Shown: positions 9,783 to 19,123 of the stretch, in pieces
Layout: every line of letters begins with the position of its first letter
Numbering within the stretch: position 1 is the first letter of the stretch
Made by a program: the position numbers and the translations under genes
Origin: an uncultured Litoreibacter sp.
Lineage (GTDB): Bacteria > Pseudomonadota > Alphaproteobacteria > Rhodobacterales > Rhodobacteraceae
DNA length: 64,000 nt
Assembly (NCBI GenBank): GCA_947504205.1
Contig: CANNGL010000003.1
Coordinates: 682,001-746,000, forward strand
Direction: 5' to 3'
The notes under the pieces: generated by a model
What the model saw: only the letters and a program-made list of their open reading frames with translations
What the model was told of the DNA's origin: nothing
Database searches by the model: none

Positions 9783-10424
9783 TCAGGGTGCCCATTTCAG
9801 GAAGTTGGCAATCATCCTTAGGCCTGTCGTTTGGCTTTTCTCTGGGTGAAATTGTGTGCCGATCATAGTATCGCGGCCGACGATTGCAGTGATTTCGCCA
9901 CCATAGTCGACATAGGCAAGCCGTTGGGCCGGATCATCGACCTCAAAGTGGTAAGAGTGCACGAAATAAGCGTGTTGGCCGCTGGAGATACCGTCAAGCA
10001 CCGGATGTGTCGCGGTAAGAACCAGATCGTTCCACCCCATATGCGGGACCTTCAAACTTGGATCGCCGGGTGCGATTTCGACAACAGTGCCTGTGATCCA
10101 GTCAAAGCCGGGCGTGTCCTCATATTCCCGACCGAGACTCGCCATCATCTGCATCCCGATACAAATCCCCATGAATGGGCGCGCGCGCGTGGTGGCCGCC
10201 TCGACAATGGCCTCGTAAAGCGCCGCATGATCGCGGGTCAGGGCATTACGGCAAGCTGGGAATGCGCCATCGCCGGGCAGCACGACCCGATCAGCGCGGG
10301 CAATATCATCGGCGCATGAGGTGACAATCACCTCACCCCCGCCGACTTCCTGCGCCATACGCTGAAACGCCTTTTCGGCAGAGTGCAGGTTGCCGCTGTC
10401 ATAATCGACAAGGGCTGTCAGCAT
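9783..10424 (-). CDS. hisH: Imidazole glycerol phosphate synthase glutamine amidotransferase subunit HisH
   Basis: 'MLTALVDYDSGNLHSAEKAF', 'GICIGMQMMAS', 'GTQFHPEKSQ'. Confidence 0.96.
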   Translation of the reverse strand: MLTALVDYDSGNLHSAEKAFQRMAQEVGGGEVIVTSCADDIARADRVVLPGDGAFPACRNALTRDHAALYEAIVEAATTRARPFMGICIGMQMMASLGREYEDTPGFDWITGTVVEIAPGDPSLKVPHMGWNDLVLTATHPVLDGISSGQHAYFVHSYHFEVDDPAQRLAYVDYGGEITAIVGRDTMIGTQFHPEKSQTTGLRMIANFLKWAP

Positions 10425-10425
10425 G

Positions 10426-11013
10426 TCAGAGCGATCCCTTGGTTGATGGAATTGCATCGGCCTTGCGCGGGTCCGTCTCAACCGCTTCGCGAAGGGCGCG
10501 GGCAACTGCTTTGAAGGCGGCTTCGACGATGTGGTGGCTATTGAAACCGTGCAGTTGATCAATATGCAGCGTTATACCGCCATGGGTTGAAAACGCTTGG
10601 AAGAACTCCCGCACCAGCTCTGTGTCGAAGGTGCCGATCTTTGCCGTAGGGATATCGACATTGAAGATCAGAAAAGGCCGTCCGGACAGGTCGAGTGCCG
10701 CACGGATCTGCGCGTCATCCATCGGAAGCAGGCAACTGCCATATCGACGTATGCCTTTTTTGTTTTCCAGAGCTTTTGCCAATGCCTGACCCAAAGCGAT
10801 GCCCGTGTCTTCAACGGTGTGATGATCGTCGATATGCAGATCACCTGATGCGCGGATTGTCATGTCGATCAACGCGTGACGAGAGAGCTGATCCAACATG
10901 TGATCGAAGAACCCAACGCCCGTCTGGTTGTCGTAAGCGCCTGTTCCATCGAGATTTATCTCGACAGAAATATCTGTTTCCGCGGTTTTTCGCATAATCT
11001 TGGCGCTGCGCAT
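10426..11013 (-). CDS. hisB: Imidazoleglycerol-phosphate dehydratase
   Basis: '[46 protein letters not shown]'. Confidence 0.97.
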   Translation of the reverse strand: MRSAKIMRKTAETDISVEINLDGTGAYDNQTGVGFFDHMLDQLSRHALIDMTIRASGDLHIDDHHTVEDTGIALGQALAKALENKKGIRRYGSCLLPMDDAQIRAALDLSGRPFLIFNVDIPTAKIGTFDTELVREFFQAFSTHGGITLHIDQLHGFNSHHIVEAAFKAVARALREAVETDPRKADAIPSTKGSL

Positions 11014-11221
11014 GTGTGATCTCCAACTCTGCGACTGCGCTTATAGTGAGAGCCACATGGAAGGCCAAGCAATTCGCACATGATGCTTCAAATCTGTTGG
11101 CAGTTGTCGCCTATCAGGCGCGCTCTCATTCTTTTGCCTTATTCTTTCAAGGAAAGGGCCAAGGTGGGACATATTTCTGCCGCCTCAATCCTCTTTTTCG
11201 GGCGCCGGGGAAAAGGACATC

Positions 11222-12880
11222 ATGGCGGCACTCAACGCAGATACCAGCGCAACAGCTGAAACAATGGCTGGTGAAATCCTAGGTTCGGGATTCACCATCA
11301 ATTCGGCGACCTATTCTGGCGATCCAAACTCGTCTGGCACGTACACCGATGGTGATACGACCAATCCGGATGTTCTACCGTCAGACACTGGTGTTATCCT
11401 GTCGACGGGCAACGTCGCGGATTTTGCCAACGCGACCGGTGCGAACAACCAGTCAGGCGGCACATCCAGCAATACAAGCGGCACAGATGGTGTCTCCCAG
11501 TTTGATACGGCCGCCGGTACCGGTACTTTTGATGCCTCCTATCTGGAGATCAATTTCACCCCTGAGCCCGGACAGACGTCGCTCAATATCGAATTCCGGT
11601 TCTATTCCGAGGAATACAACGAATACGTCTATTCGAACTTCAACGACATTGCGTTGGTGCAGCTTGATGGCGTCACGCAACCGATCTCGGTCGGCTCGGG
11701 TGAAATCTCGGTTAATGGGATCAACAATGCCGGTGCTGTTAACCCAACCAACGGCTCCGAGGCCAATGACCCTAATCCCGGCAACGGACAGTTCGATAGT
11801 GCCAACCCCAACCTTTATGTCGACAACGCCGGGGGCACCTATGCGACCGAGATGGATGGCTTCACCGTCACGCTGTCATTAGACATTCCCGTGGTGCCGG
11901 GTGTGCCACAAACCCTGTTCATTGGTATCGCCGATGTCGGCGACAGCGCCTGGGACAGCTCAATCGTGATCGCGTCCAACAATTCAGACGCCACCGATAC
12001 TGATCCTATCGCGACCGATGACATGGGGATCGAAACCTTTGGGGCAAATCCAAAGACGGTTGACGTGTTGGCGAACGACACCGATCCGAACGGGCAGACC
12101 CTGACAATCACCGAGATCAACGGTGTCTCCGTCGTTGCGGGCGATACCGTTACCTTGGCGACCGGTCAGGAAGTCACGCTGAACGCGAATGGCACGATAA
12201 CGCTGGTCAATGTCGGCGGGGCTACGGGGCCAGCATCATTCAGCTACACGATTTCCGACACGGACGGGAATACTGACAGTGCATTTGTCAGCTTCGACGC
12301 GCAGCCGATCTGTTTTGTCGAAGGCATGCGAATTGCGACACCTCATGGTCAGCGTTTGATCGAAGATATTGTCCCGGGGGACCGCGTCTTGACTCGTGAT
12401 CATGGGGTTCAGACTGTGCGCTGGCATGGCATCAGAACATTGGCAGGTGGCCCGAAGGTCAATCCGATTGAAATCGCGCCGGGTAAGTTCGGTAACGATC
12501 GCCCACTGCTGTTGTCGCCCCAACATCGTATTTTGGTCGGCGACATGCGCACACAACTCTATTTCGGCGAAGAAGAAGTGCTGATCGCAGCGAAACATCT
12601 GGTCGATGGCCATTTGGTTCGGATACGCGAGGTGGCTGAGGTCACGTACCACCATATCCTCTTTGATCAGCACGAAATCGTGTTTTCCGAGGGCGTGCCA
12701 ACGGAAAGCTTCCATCCCGGTCACTATTCTCTTCCGGGCCTGGACAGTCGTTCACGGCAGGAATTGTTCGAACTTTTCCCGCAGCTTCGCTCGGACCCCG
12801 TTGGTTTCGGGCCCTCTGCACGGATGAGCGTCAAAGCTGCCATGGCCGGTGTCCTGCTTGAGCCGCAGCCTTGTCACTGA
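11222..12880 (+). CDS. Choice-of-anchor L domain protein with C-terminal Hint domain
   Basis: N-terminal 'FRFYSEEYNEYVYSNFNDIALVQLDG' (choice-of-anchor L), middle 'DVLANDTDPNGQTLTIT' cadherin-like/VCBS-type segment, C-terminal 'CFVEGMRIATPHGQRLIEDIVPGDRVLT' Hint_2-like. Confidence 0.85.
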   Translation: MAALNADTSATAETMAGEILGSGFTINSATYSGDPNSSGTYTDGDTTNPDVLPSDTGVILSTGNVADFANATGANNQSGGTSSNTSGTDGVSQFDTAAGTGTFDASYLEINFTPEPGQTSLNIEFRFYSEEYNEYVYSNFNDIALVQLDGVTQPISVGSGEISVNGINNAGAVNPTNGSEANDPNPGNGQFDSANPNLYVDNAGGTYATEMDGFTVTLSLDIPVVPGVPQTLFIGIADVGDSAWDSSIVIASNNSDATDTDPIATDDMGIETFGANPKTVDVLANDTDPNGQTLTITEINGVSVVAGDTVTLATGQEVTLNANGTITLVNVGGATGPASFSYTISDTDGNTDSAFVSFDAQPICFVEGMRIATPHGQRLIEDIVPGDRVLTRDHGVQTVRWHGIRTLAGGPKVNPIEIAPGKFGNDRPLLLSPQHRILVGDMRTQLYFGEEEVLIAAKHLVDGHLVRIREVAEVTYHHILFDQHEIVFSEGVPTESFHPGHYSLPGLDSRSRQELFELFPQLRSDPVGFGPSARMSVKAAMAGVLLEPQPCH

Positions 12881-12992
12881 ATTCCTTTTGAGACGCCACG
12901 TCGCGCCGAGTTGATGCCAGAACGGCTCGTCAGCTGGCGTGTTCAGACTATGTAACCGCTGTCGGCCTATATCGGCCTATGCCAGTTTCTGT

Positions 12993-13040
12993 ATTGCAAC
13001 TAATTCGCAATATCACTTGACAGTTGCGAACGATTTGCAT
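12993..13040. promoter_or_regulatory. Two tandem TGC-N9-GCA palindromes, candidate Mur/Fur-family operators upstream of the metal ABC operon
   Basis: TGCAACTAATTCGCA at 12995-13009 and TGCGAACGATTTGCA at 13025-13039, spaced exactly 30 bp, upstream of sitA-like gene. Confidence 0.55.
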
Positions 13041-13076
13041 CTACAGATTGGGCTGAAAGCCTTAATGGAGGTTCAT

Positions 13077-13979
13077 GTGATTGCTAGATTGCTGAAAATT
13101 TCTTTGATCGCCGCTGTCGGCGCCGGGTTGAGCACCAGTCTCCACGCGGCCGACAAAATGAAAGTGGTGACCACCTTCACAGTGATCGCGGATATGGCGG
13201 CGAACGTGGCGGGCGAGGCGGCAGAGGTCGTATCGATCACCAAGCCCGGTGCCGAAATCCATGGCTATGAACCAACCCCGCGCGATATTGTCAGGGCCTA
13301 TGACGCCGACTTGATCCTGTGGAACGGCATGAATCTCGAACTTTGGTTCGAGCAGTTTCTGTCCAATTTGAAGGATGTCCCGTCGGTGACCCTCACAGAG
13401 GGCATCGATCCAATCCCGATTGCGTCCGGCAGCTATGAGGGCAAGCCAAACCCGCACGCCTGGATGGGTTTGGATAACGCATTGACCTACATCGATAATA
13501 TTGCAGCCGCATTCGCGGAGTACGACCCGGAGAATGCGCAGACCTATGCCGACAACGCGGCGGTCTACAAAGAAGAGCTGCGCGCCACCATCGAACCGTT
13601 GAGGCAAGCTGTTCTGGCGATCCCCGAGGATCAGCGTTGGCTGGTTACCTGCGAAGGGGCCTTCAGCTATCTGGCACGCGACTTTGCAATGAAGGAGCTC
13701 TACCTCTGGCCGATGAATGCCGATCAGGTCGGTACGCCGCAACAAGTCAGGTCGGTGATTGATGGTGTGCGGGAAAATGACATCCCTGTCGTATTTTGCG
13801 AAAGCACGGTCAGTTCGGCACCGGCCAAACAAGTTGCCCGCGAAACGGGTGCCGAGTTTGGCGGTGTGCTGTATGTTGACTCGCTCAGCGAGGCTGGCGG
13901 TAAGGTTCCAACCTACCTCGATCTGCTGCGCGTGACGTCATCTACTATTGCCAATGGGTTGGGCTCTGCCATCAATTGA
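13077..13979 (+). CDS. sitA: Metal (Mn/Zn) ABC transporter substrate-binding protein, SitA/ZnuA-like
   Basis: 'MKVVTTFTVIADMAANVAG...GYEPTPRDIVRAYDADLILWNGMNLE', 'NPHAWMGLDNALTYIDNI'. GTG 13077 preceded by GGAGG; ORF also open from ATG 13065 and 12939. Confidence 0.88.
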   Translation: MIARLLKISLIAAVGAGLSTSLHAADKMKVVTTFTVIADMAANVAGEAAEVVSITKPGAEIHGYEPTPRDIVRAYDADLILWNGMNLELWFEQFLSNLKDVPSVTLTEGIDPIPIASGSYEGKPNPHAWMGLDNALTYIDNIAAAFAEYDPENAQTYADNAAVYKEELRATIEPLRQAVLAIPEDQRWLVTCEGAFSYLARDFAMKELYLWPMNADQVGTPQQVRSVIDGVRENDIPVVFCESTVSSAPAKQVARETGAEFGGVLYVDSLSEAGGKVPTYLDLLRVTSSTIANGLGSAIN

Positions 13980-14008
13980 GTGTCAGCACGGCCTCGTAGG
14001 ACTTAGAA

Positions 14009-14902
14009 ATGCATCACGACCCGATATCGCCACCAAGCCAAGACAATGATCCAGGCGCGGGCATCGCGGCGCAGGATGTCACAGTCACATATCGCAACGG
14101 TCATACAGCCTTGTGGAACGCCAGTTTTGATATTCCTCGGGGTACGGTGACGGCCTTGGTAGGCGTCAACGGCGCGGGCAAGTCGACGCTTTTCAAGGCG
14201 ATCATGGGGTTTGTTCCGGCGGCCAGCGGCCAGATCAAGATTCTCGGGCTGAGCGTTCGTGAAGCATTGGCGCGAAACCTTGTCGCCTATGTTCCGCAAT
14301 CCGAAGAGGTCGACTGGGCGTTTCCGGTTCTGGTCGAAGACGTTGTGATGATGGGTCGCTACGGCCATATGGGTTTTTTGCGCCGTCCAAGCGCTGCTGA
14401 CCGGGCCGCAGTGGATCAGGCGCTCATGCGTGTGAATATGCAGGATTTCCGACATCGCCAGATCGGAGAACTGTCCGGTGGTCAACGGAAACGCGTTTTT
14501 CTGGCACGATCCATCGCGCAAGACGGGCAGGTGATCTTGTTGGATGAGCCCTTCACCGGTGTGGATGTTAAAACGGAAGAACAAATCGTCGCTCTGTTGG
14601 GAGAGTTGCGGGATGAAGGGCGGGTCATGCTGGTCTCGACCCACAATTTGGGCTCGGTGCCGGAGTTTTGCGATCGTACGATCCTCGTGAAAGGTACTGT
14701 CCTTAGCCACGGTCCCACCGAGACGACGTTCACGCGCGAAAATCTTGAACAGGCGTTCGGCGGCGTACTGCGTCACTTCACGCTCGGCGGTACCACGCTG
14801 CACGATGACGAAGACGCACGTCAGGTCACGATCCTGACGGATGATGAACGTCCCTTCGTTCAATATGGCGAGAAGACCCAACGCTCCGAGAAAAAGCCAT
14901 GA
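14009..14902 (+). CDS. sitB: Metal ABC transporter ATP-binding protein, SitB-like
   Basis: Walker A '[16 protein letters not shown]', signature '[16 protein letters not shown]', '[12 protein letters not shown]'. Confidence 0.92.
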   Translation: MHHDPISPPSQDNDPGAGIAAQDVTVTYRNGHTALWNASFDIPRGTVTALVGVNGAGKSTLFKAIMGFVPAASGQIKILGLSVREALARNLVAYVPQSEEVDWAFPVLVEDVVMMGRYGHMGFLRRPSAADRAAVDQALMRVNMQDFRHRQIGELSGGQRKRVFLARSIAQDGQVILLDEPFTGVDVKTEEQIVALLGELRDEGRVMLVSTHNLGSVPEFCDRTILVKGTVLSHGPTETTFTRENLEQAFGGVLRHFTLGGTTLHDDEDARQVTILTDDERPFVQYGEKTQRSEKKP

Positions 14903-15783
14903 TCGAAACGCTGCTCGAACCATTTGGCTACGGGTACATGACCAACGCGATGTGGGTGTCCGCGCTGGTCGGCGGCGTGTGCGCGTTCCTTTCGGCCTAC
15001 CTCACCCTGAAAGGCTGGTCATTGATCGGCGACGCGCTGTCCCACTCGGTTGTTCCGGGTGTCGCTGTCGCTTACATTTTGGGCTTGCCCTTCGCGTTGG
15101 GGGCGTTTCTTGCCGGGGGACTGGCCGCAGGCGCCATGCTCTTTCTTTCGGAGCGGTCTGGCCTGAAAGTGGACGTGGTGATTGGCCTGATCTTCACATC
15201 CTTCTTTGGATTGGGCCTGTTCATCGTGTCGATTAACCCGATTTCAGTGTCGATCCAAACCATCACGATGGGCAATATTCTCGCCATTACGCCGGAAGAT
15301 ACACTGCAATTGGTGATCATTGGATTGGTGTCCCTGACCGTGCTTCTGATTAAGTGGAAAGACCTGATGGTCACCTTCTTCGACGAGAACCATGCCCGGA
15401 CAATCGGTCTTCGTCCGGGTTTTCTGAAAGCCCTTTTCTTTACCCTCTTGTCAGCATCGGTTGTTGCGGCGATGCAGACGGTGGGCGCTTTCCTGGTGAT
15501 CGCTATGGTGGTGACCCCCGGCGCCACGGCCTATCTGCTGTGCGATCGGTTTCCCCGGCTTATCGCGACGTCGGTGGTGATTGGGGCAACCACGAGTTTT
15601 CTGGGGGCCTATGTCAGCTACTTTCTGGATGGTGCAACCGGCGGGGTCATCGTGACGTTTCAGACGCTGATCTTTCTTCTAGCTTTCGTCTTTGCGCCGA
15701 AACATGGCGTATTGGCCGCCCGTCGCAAAGCGCGTGAGGCCTTGATGGACAGGCAAGGCATACTTGCCTCGGAGGTCAGTTGA
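14899..15783 (+). CDS. sitC: Metal ABC transporter permease, SitC-like
   Basis: ABC-3 type permease; '[23 protein letters not shown]'; ATGA overlap with the ATPase gene. Confidence 0.9.
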   Translation: MIETLLEPFGYGYMTNAMWVSALVGGVCAFLSAYLTLKGWSLIGDALSHSVVPGVAVAYILGLPFALGAFLAGGLAAGAMLFLSERSGLKVDVVIGLIFTSFFGLGLFIVSINPISVSIQTITMGNILAITPEDTLQLVIIGLVSLTVLLIKWKDLMVTFFDENHARTIGLRPGFLKALFFTLLSASVVAAMQTVGAFLVIAMVVTPGATAYLLCDRFPRLIATSVVIGATTSFLGAYVSYFLDGATGGVIVTFQTLIFLLAFVFAPKHGVLAARRKAREALMDRQGILASEVS

Positions 15784-16637
15784 TGGATCTCGAAACGCTT
15801 CTGATGCCGTTCAACTTCGCCTTCATGCAGAAGGCGTTCCTGATTTCGATCATCGTCTCCGTGCCCACGGCTCTTCTGTCGTGTTTCCTTGTGATGAAAG
15901 GCTGGGCCCTGATGGGCGATGCCGTCAGCCACTCCGTCCTACCGGGGATTGTCCTCGCTTACATCGTGGGCATCCCTCTGATCGTCGGGGCGTTTGCGGC
16001 GGGGATGCTATGTGCAGTGCTGACCGGCTATTTGTCGAACAATAGCCGCGTGAAGCAAGACACTGTCATGGGCGTGGTCTTTTCGGGCATGTTTGGGATC
16101 GGGATCGTCTTGTACGTCTCGATCGAAACCAATGCGCATCTCGATCATATCCTATTTGGCAACATGCTCGGTGTTGAAACAGATGAGCTTTGGACCGCTG
16201 GCGTAATCTCCGTTGTTGTTGGCGCGTCACTGGTTCTGAAGTGGCGCGATTGGTTGCTCCACAGTTTTGACCCGGCACAGGCTCAGGCCTCGGGGTTATG
16301 GGTCAACTGGCTTCACTACGGTCTGCTGGCTGCTCTGTCTTTGACCATCGTCGCAACCCTTTCCGCGGCAGGTCTTATCCTTGCAATTGGTCTGTTGATC
16401 GCACCGGGCGCCATAGCGTTTCTAATAGTGCGAAAGTTCTCGACCATGCTGTGGGTCTCGGTGCTGGTCTGCATGGTATCGATGGTGCTGGGCACCTATG
16501 CGAGCTTCTTTTTGGATAGTGCGCCAGCTCCGACAATCATCTTGATCTTAACGGCCCTGTTTATCGCGGCATTTCTGCGCCGCCAGATCCTGACCCGACG
16601 CGCCTCTGCACAGCGGGTAGTTCAAACCAACCCATGA
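15780..16637 (+). CDS. sitD: Metal ABC transporter permease, SitD-like
   Basis: ABC-3 type permease; 'MKGWALMGDAVSHSVLPGIVLAY'; ATGA overlap with sitC. Confidence 0.9.
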   Translation: MMDLETLLMPFNFAFMQKAFLISIIVSVPTALLSCFLVMKGWALMGDAVSHSVLPGIVLAYIVGIPLIVGAFAAGMLCAVLTGYLSNNSRVKQDTVMGVVFSGMFGIGIVLYVSIETNAHLDHILFGNMLGVETDELWTAGVISVVVGASLVLKWRDWLLHSFDPAQAQASGLWVNWLHYGLLAALSLTIVATLSAAGLILAIGLLIAPGAIAFLIVRKFSTMLWVSVLVCMVSMVLGTYASFFLDSAPAPTIILILTALFIAAFLRRQILTRRASAQRVVQTNP

Positions 16638-16643
16638 GTTACG

Positions 16644-17843
16644 CTATGCTGCCGATCTCGGGTTCGCGCTGAGGAAATACTGCGCGAACACAGGCGCGCA
16701 TCCTGCACCAATCACTCGGGCCTGACCGCCGATGGTGCCTTGCGCAATCTTGGGAAGGATCAATCCTCTGCTGTCTTCGAGGGGCAAAGCCTTTTGAATG
16801 GCCGTCACAAGGCGTTGCCGGATATCGGCTGGAAACGCCCCGTCGATGAGGATGGCTTCAAAGTCGATGACGGCGCAGGCTGACAGGCAAGCCCTTGCGA
16901 TTTCCGGGGCCGTGGCTGCAATCCAGTCGCTCACAAGATCGTCGAAGGGGGACCAGTCCTGCGGCTGGTGCCACAAGGCCTGTGGGTCCAGACCGGCCAA
17001 TTTCATCTTGGCCTCCAGCAGGTGGATAGAAGCGCAATCAATCAATTGCCGTGTGCGTCCTTCCGCGTCGCCCACACGCAGTGATCCAAGCGAGCCAGCG
17101 TTGCCCTGCGTGCCTTCATAGACGGATTGATTGATGACAATCCCGCCGCCGATGAAAGTCGAGACAAAGAAATAGGCGTAATCGCTGAACTCTTTCCCGC
17201 GCCCGTAGACATGCTCGGCCCAACACGCGCCTGTCGCGTCGTTGACCATATAGACTGGCAGTCGCGTAAACTTGGCAACCTCGGCTTTGAAATCCACATC
17301 CTTCCACGACAGAAACTCATCGGGCGCTGGCTTTCCCGAAATATCCCATTTCCAGATCTCGAACGGTAGCGCGATCCCGATACCACAAAGCTTTCGTGTC
17401 ACCGTTTCATCGAACGTGGCCATCACAGTCTCAAAGCTCGTTTCGAGAAATCGAAAGATGTCCTTTGGCAGGGCAACTTCGTAGTTCACTTGCTTCTCGA
17501 AAAGAATATCGCCGCTGAGATTGGTCAAGCACATCTCGCTGCTACGACGCCCGATCTTGTAGCCGATCGCGTAGGCGCCATTCGAATTCAGGGCGATCGG
17601 AACCGAGGGCTTGCCGACTTTACCCCTCTTCGGTGCGCCTTTGGTCAACAGGCCGTCTTGGTCCAGTTTACGCAGAATAACCGAGACCGTCTGGGCGGAC
17701 AAACGCGTGTGGCGCGCGATATCACTGCCCGGCAAATCGCCGTGGCGCAACAGGGTCGACAGAATGAGGCGCTCGTTGTGGTCACGTACACCCTTTTGGT
17801 TAAACCCGTTGCTCAAGGCCCGTATTTCCGAGGTCTCGTTCAT
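16644..17843 (-). CDS. frcR: ROK family transcriptional regulator (FrcR-like)
   Basis: N-terminal wHTH 'LILSTLLRHGDLPGSDIARHTRLSAQTVSVILRKLDQDGLL' plus ROK fold 'FFVSTFIGGGIVINQSVYEGTQGNAGSLGSL'; divergent from frcBCAK-like genes. Confidence 0.82.
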   Translation of the reverse strand: MNETSEIRALSNGFNQKGVRDHNERLILSTLLRHGDLPGSDIARHTRLSAQTVSVILRKLDQDGLLTKGAPKRGKVGKPSVPIALNSNGAYAIGYKIGRRSSEMCLTNLSGDILFEKQVNYEVALPKDIFRFLETSFETVMATFDETVTRKLCGIGIALPFEIWKWDISGKPAPDEFLSWKDVDFKAEVAKFTRLPVYMVNDATGACWAEHVYGRGKEFSDYAYFFVSTFIGGGIVINQSVYEGTQGNAGSLGSLRVGDAEGRTRQLIDCASIHLLEAKMKLAGLDPQALWHQPQDWSPFDDLVSDWIAATAPEIARACLSACAVIDFEAILIDGAFPADIRQRLVTAIQKALPLEDSRGLILPKIAQGTIGGQARVIGAGCAPVFAQYFLSANPRSAA

Positions 17844-17999
17844 CTTGTCCTTTTGTTTGAAAGCGTTCGCAACCTGCGCCGGATCGATTATTAAATCAAG
17901 TTTATTTATTAATTGACTTCGCGTCAGAATCGCCCAATTTTAAAGCCATTAGCCGCCTGGGATTGCTGGGCGGTGTTTGTTTTCTTTTGGGAGGAAATC

Positions 18000-19019
18000 A
18001 TGAAAAAACTTATCGCAAGTACCGCGCTGGCTCTCGTCGCGATGGCGAGCACTGCGGCTGCTGATGGCCACGCTGTCTCGGCTTGTTTGATCACCAAAAC
18101 TGATACGAACCCGTTTTTTGTGAAGATGCGCGAAGGTGCTCTGGCCAAGGCTGAAGAGCTTGGCGTGACGCTCAATACCTATGCAGGCAAGGTGGACGGC
18201 GATCACGAAACCCAGGTTGCGGCCATCGAAACCTGCATCGCCAATGGGGCGAAAGGTATTTTGCTGACGGCGTCAGATACGGCCTCGATTGTACCGGTGG
18301 TGCAGCAAGCCCGTGACGCAGGCCTTTTGGTTATCGCTCTGGATACACCACTTGAGCCCCTTGATGCCGCTGACATGACTTTTGCGACCGACAACTTTTT
18401 GGCGGGTAAGCTGATTGGCCAATGGGCCCGCGCAGCGCTGGGCGATGAGGCAGAAAATGCTCGCATCGCGACGCTTGACCTGAACGTGAGCCAGCCAACC
18501 GTTGACGTTCTGCGCAACCAGGGCTTCCTGGAAGGCTTTGGCATTGATCTGGCAGACCCTAACGTCATTGGCGATGAAAGCGATCCACGCATTGTCGGCA
18601 GTGACGTCACCGATGGGAACGAGGAAGGCGGCCGTCGTGCGATGGAAAACCTGCTCGCCAAGGATCCAACTATCAACGTGGTTCACACCATCAACGAGCC
18701 TGCTGCCGCCGGTGCCTATGAGGCGCTCAAAGCCATCGGTCGTGAGAATGATGTGCTGATCGTATCTGTTGATGGTGGCTGCCCCGGCATCGCCAATGTG
18801 AAAGACGGCGTGATCGGTGCTACATCTCAGCAATACCCGCTGTTGATGGCGTCCCTCGGCATCGAGGCTATCGCAGCCTGGGCCAAAGATGGCACCAAAC
18901 CGGCGGCGTCAGAAGGTAAGGACTTCTTTGACACAGGCGTATCTCTGGTCACGGACCAAGCCGTTGATGGCGTCGAGTCGATCGATACCACCAAGGGCAC
19001 CGAGCTTTGCTGGGGTTGA
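18000..19019 (+). CDS. frcB: Fructose-type sugar ABC transporter substrate-binding protein
   Basis: Signal peptide; periplasmic-binding type 1 '[29 protein letters not shown]'; operon context. Confidence 0.85.
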   Translation: MKKLIASTALALVAMASTAAADGHAVSACLITKTDTNPFFVKMREGALAKAEELGVTLNTYAGKVDGDHETQVAAIETCIANGAKGILLTASDTASIVPVVQQARDAGLLVIALDTPLEPLDAADMTFATDNFLAGKLIGQWARAALGDEAENARIATLDLNVSQPTVDVLRNQGFLEGFGIDLADPNVIGDESDPRIVGSDVTDGNEEGGRRAMENLLAKDPTINVVHTINEPAAAGAYEALKAIGRENDVLIVSVDGGCPGIANVKDGVIGATSQQYPLLMASLGIEAIAAWAKDGTKPAASEGKDFFDTGVSLVTDQAVDGVESIDTTKGTELCWG

Positions 19020-19051
19020 TTTGAACCAGTGCGCAACGCACAGTAATTGAA

Positions 19052-19078
19052 GGGGGCGGGCGTCGGCCCGCCCTTTTT
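19052..19078 (+). terminator. Intercistronic hairpin with T-tract between frcB and frcC
   Basis: GGGCGGGC-GTCG-GCCCGCCC + TTTTT (8-bp perfect stem, 4-nt loop). Confidence 0.85.
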
Positions 19079-19123
19079 CTACCCTCAGTCCCGTAAGCTG
19101 AGGGAGACCACGGGAAGAAGCAC

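Noticed and set aside
12962-12980. Direct repeat TCGGCCTAT-A-TCGGCCTAT upstream of the metal ABC operon
   Set aside because: Only two 9-bp units; could be chance, and the nearby TGC-N9-GCA palindromes are better operator candidates.
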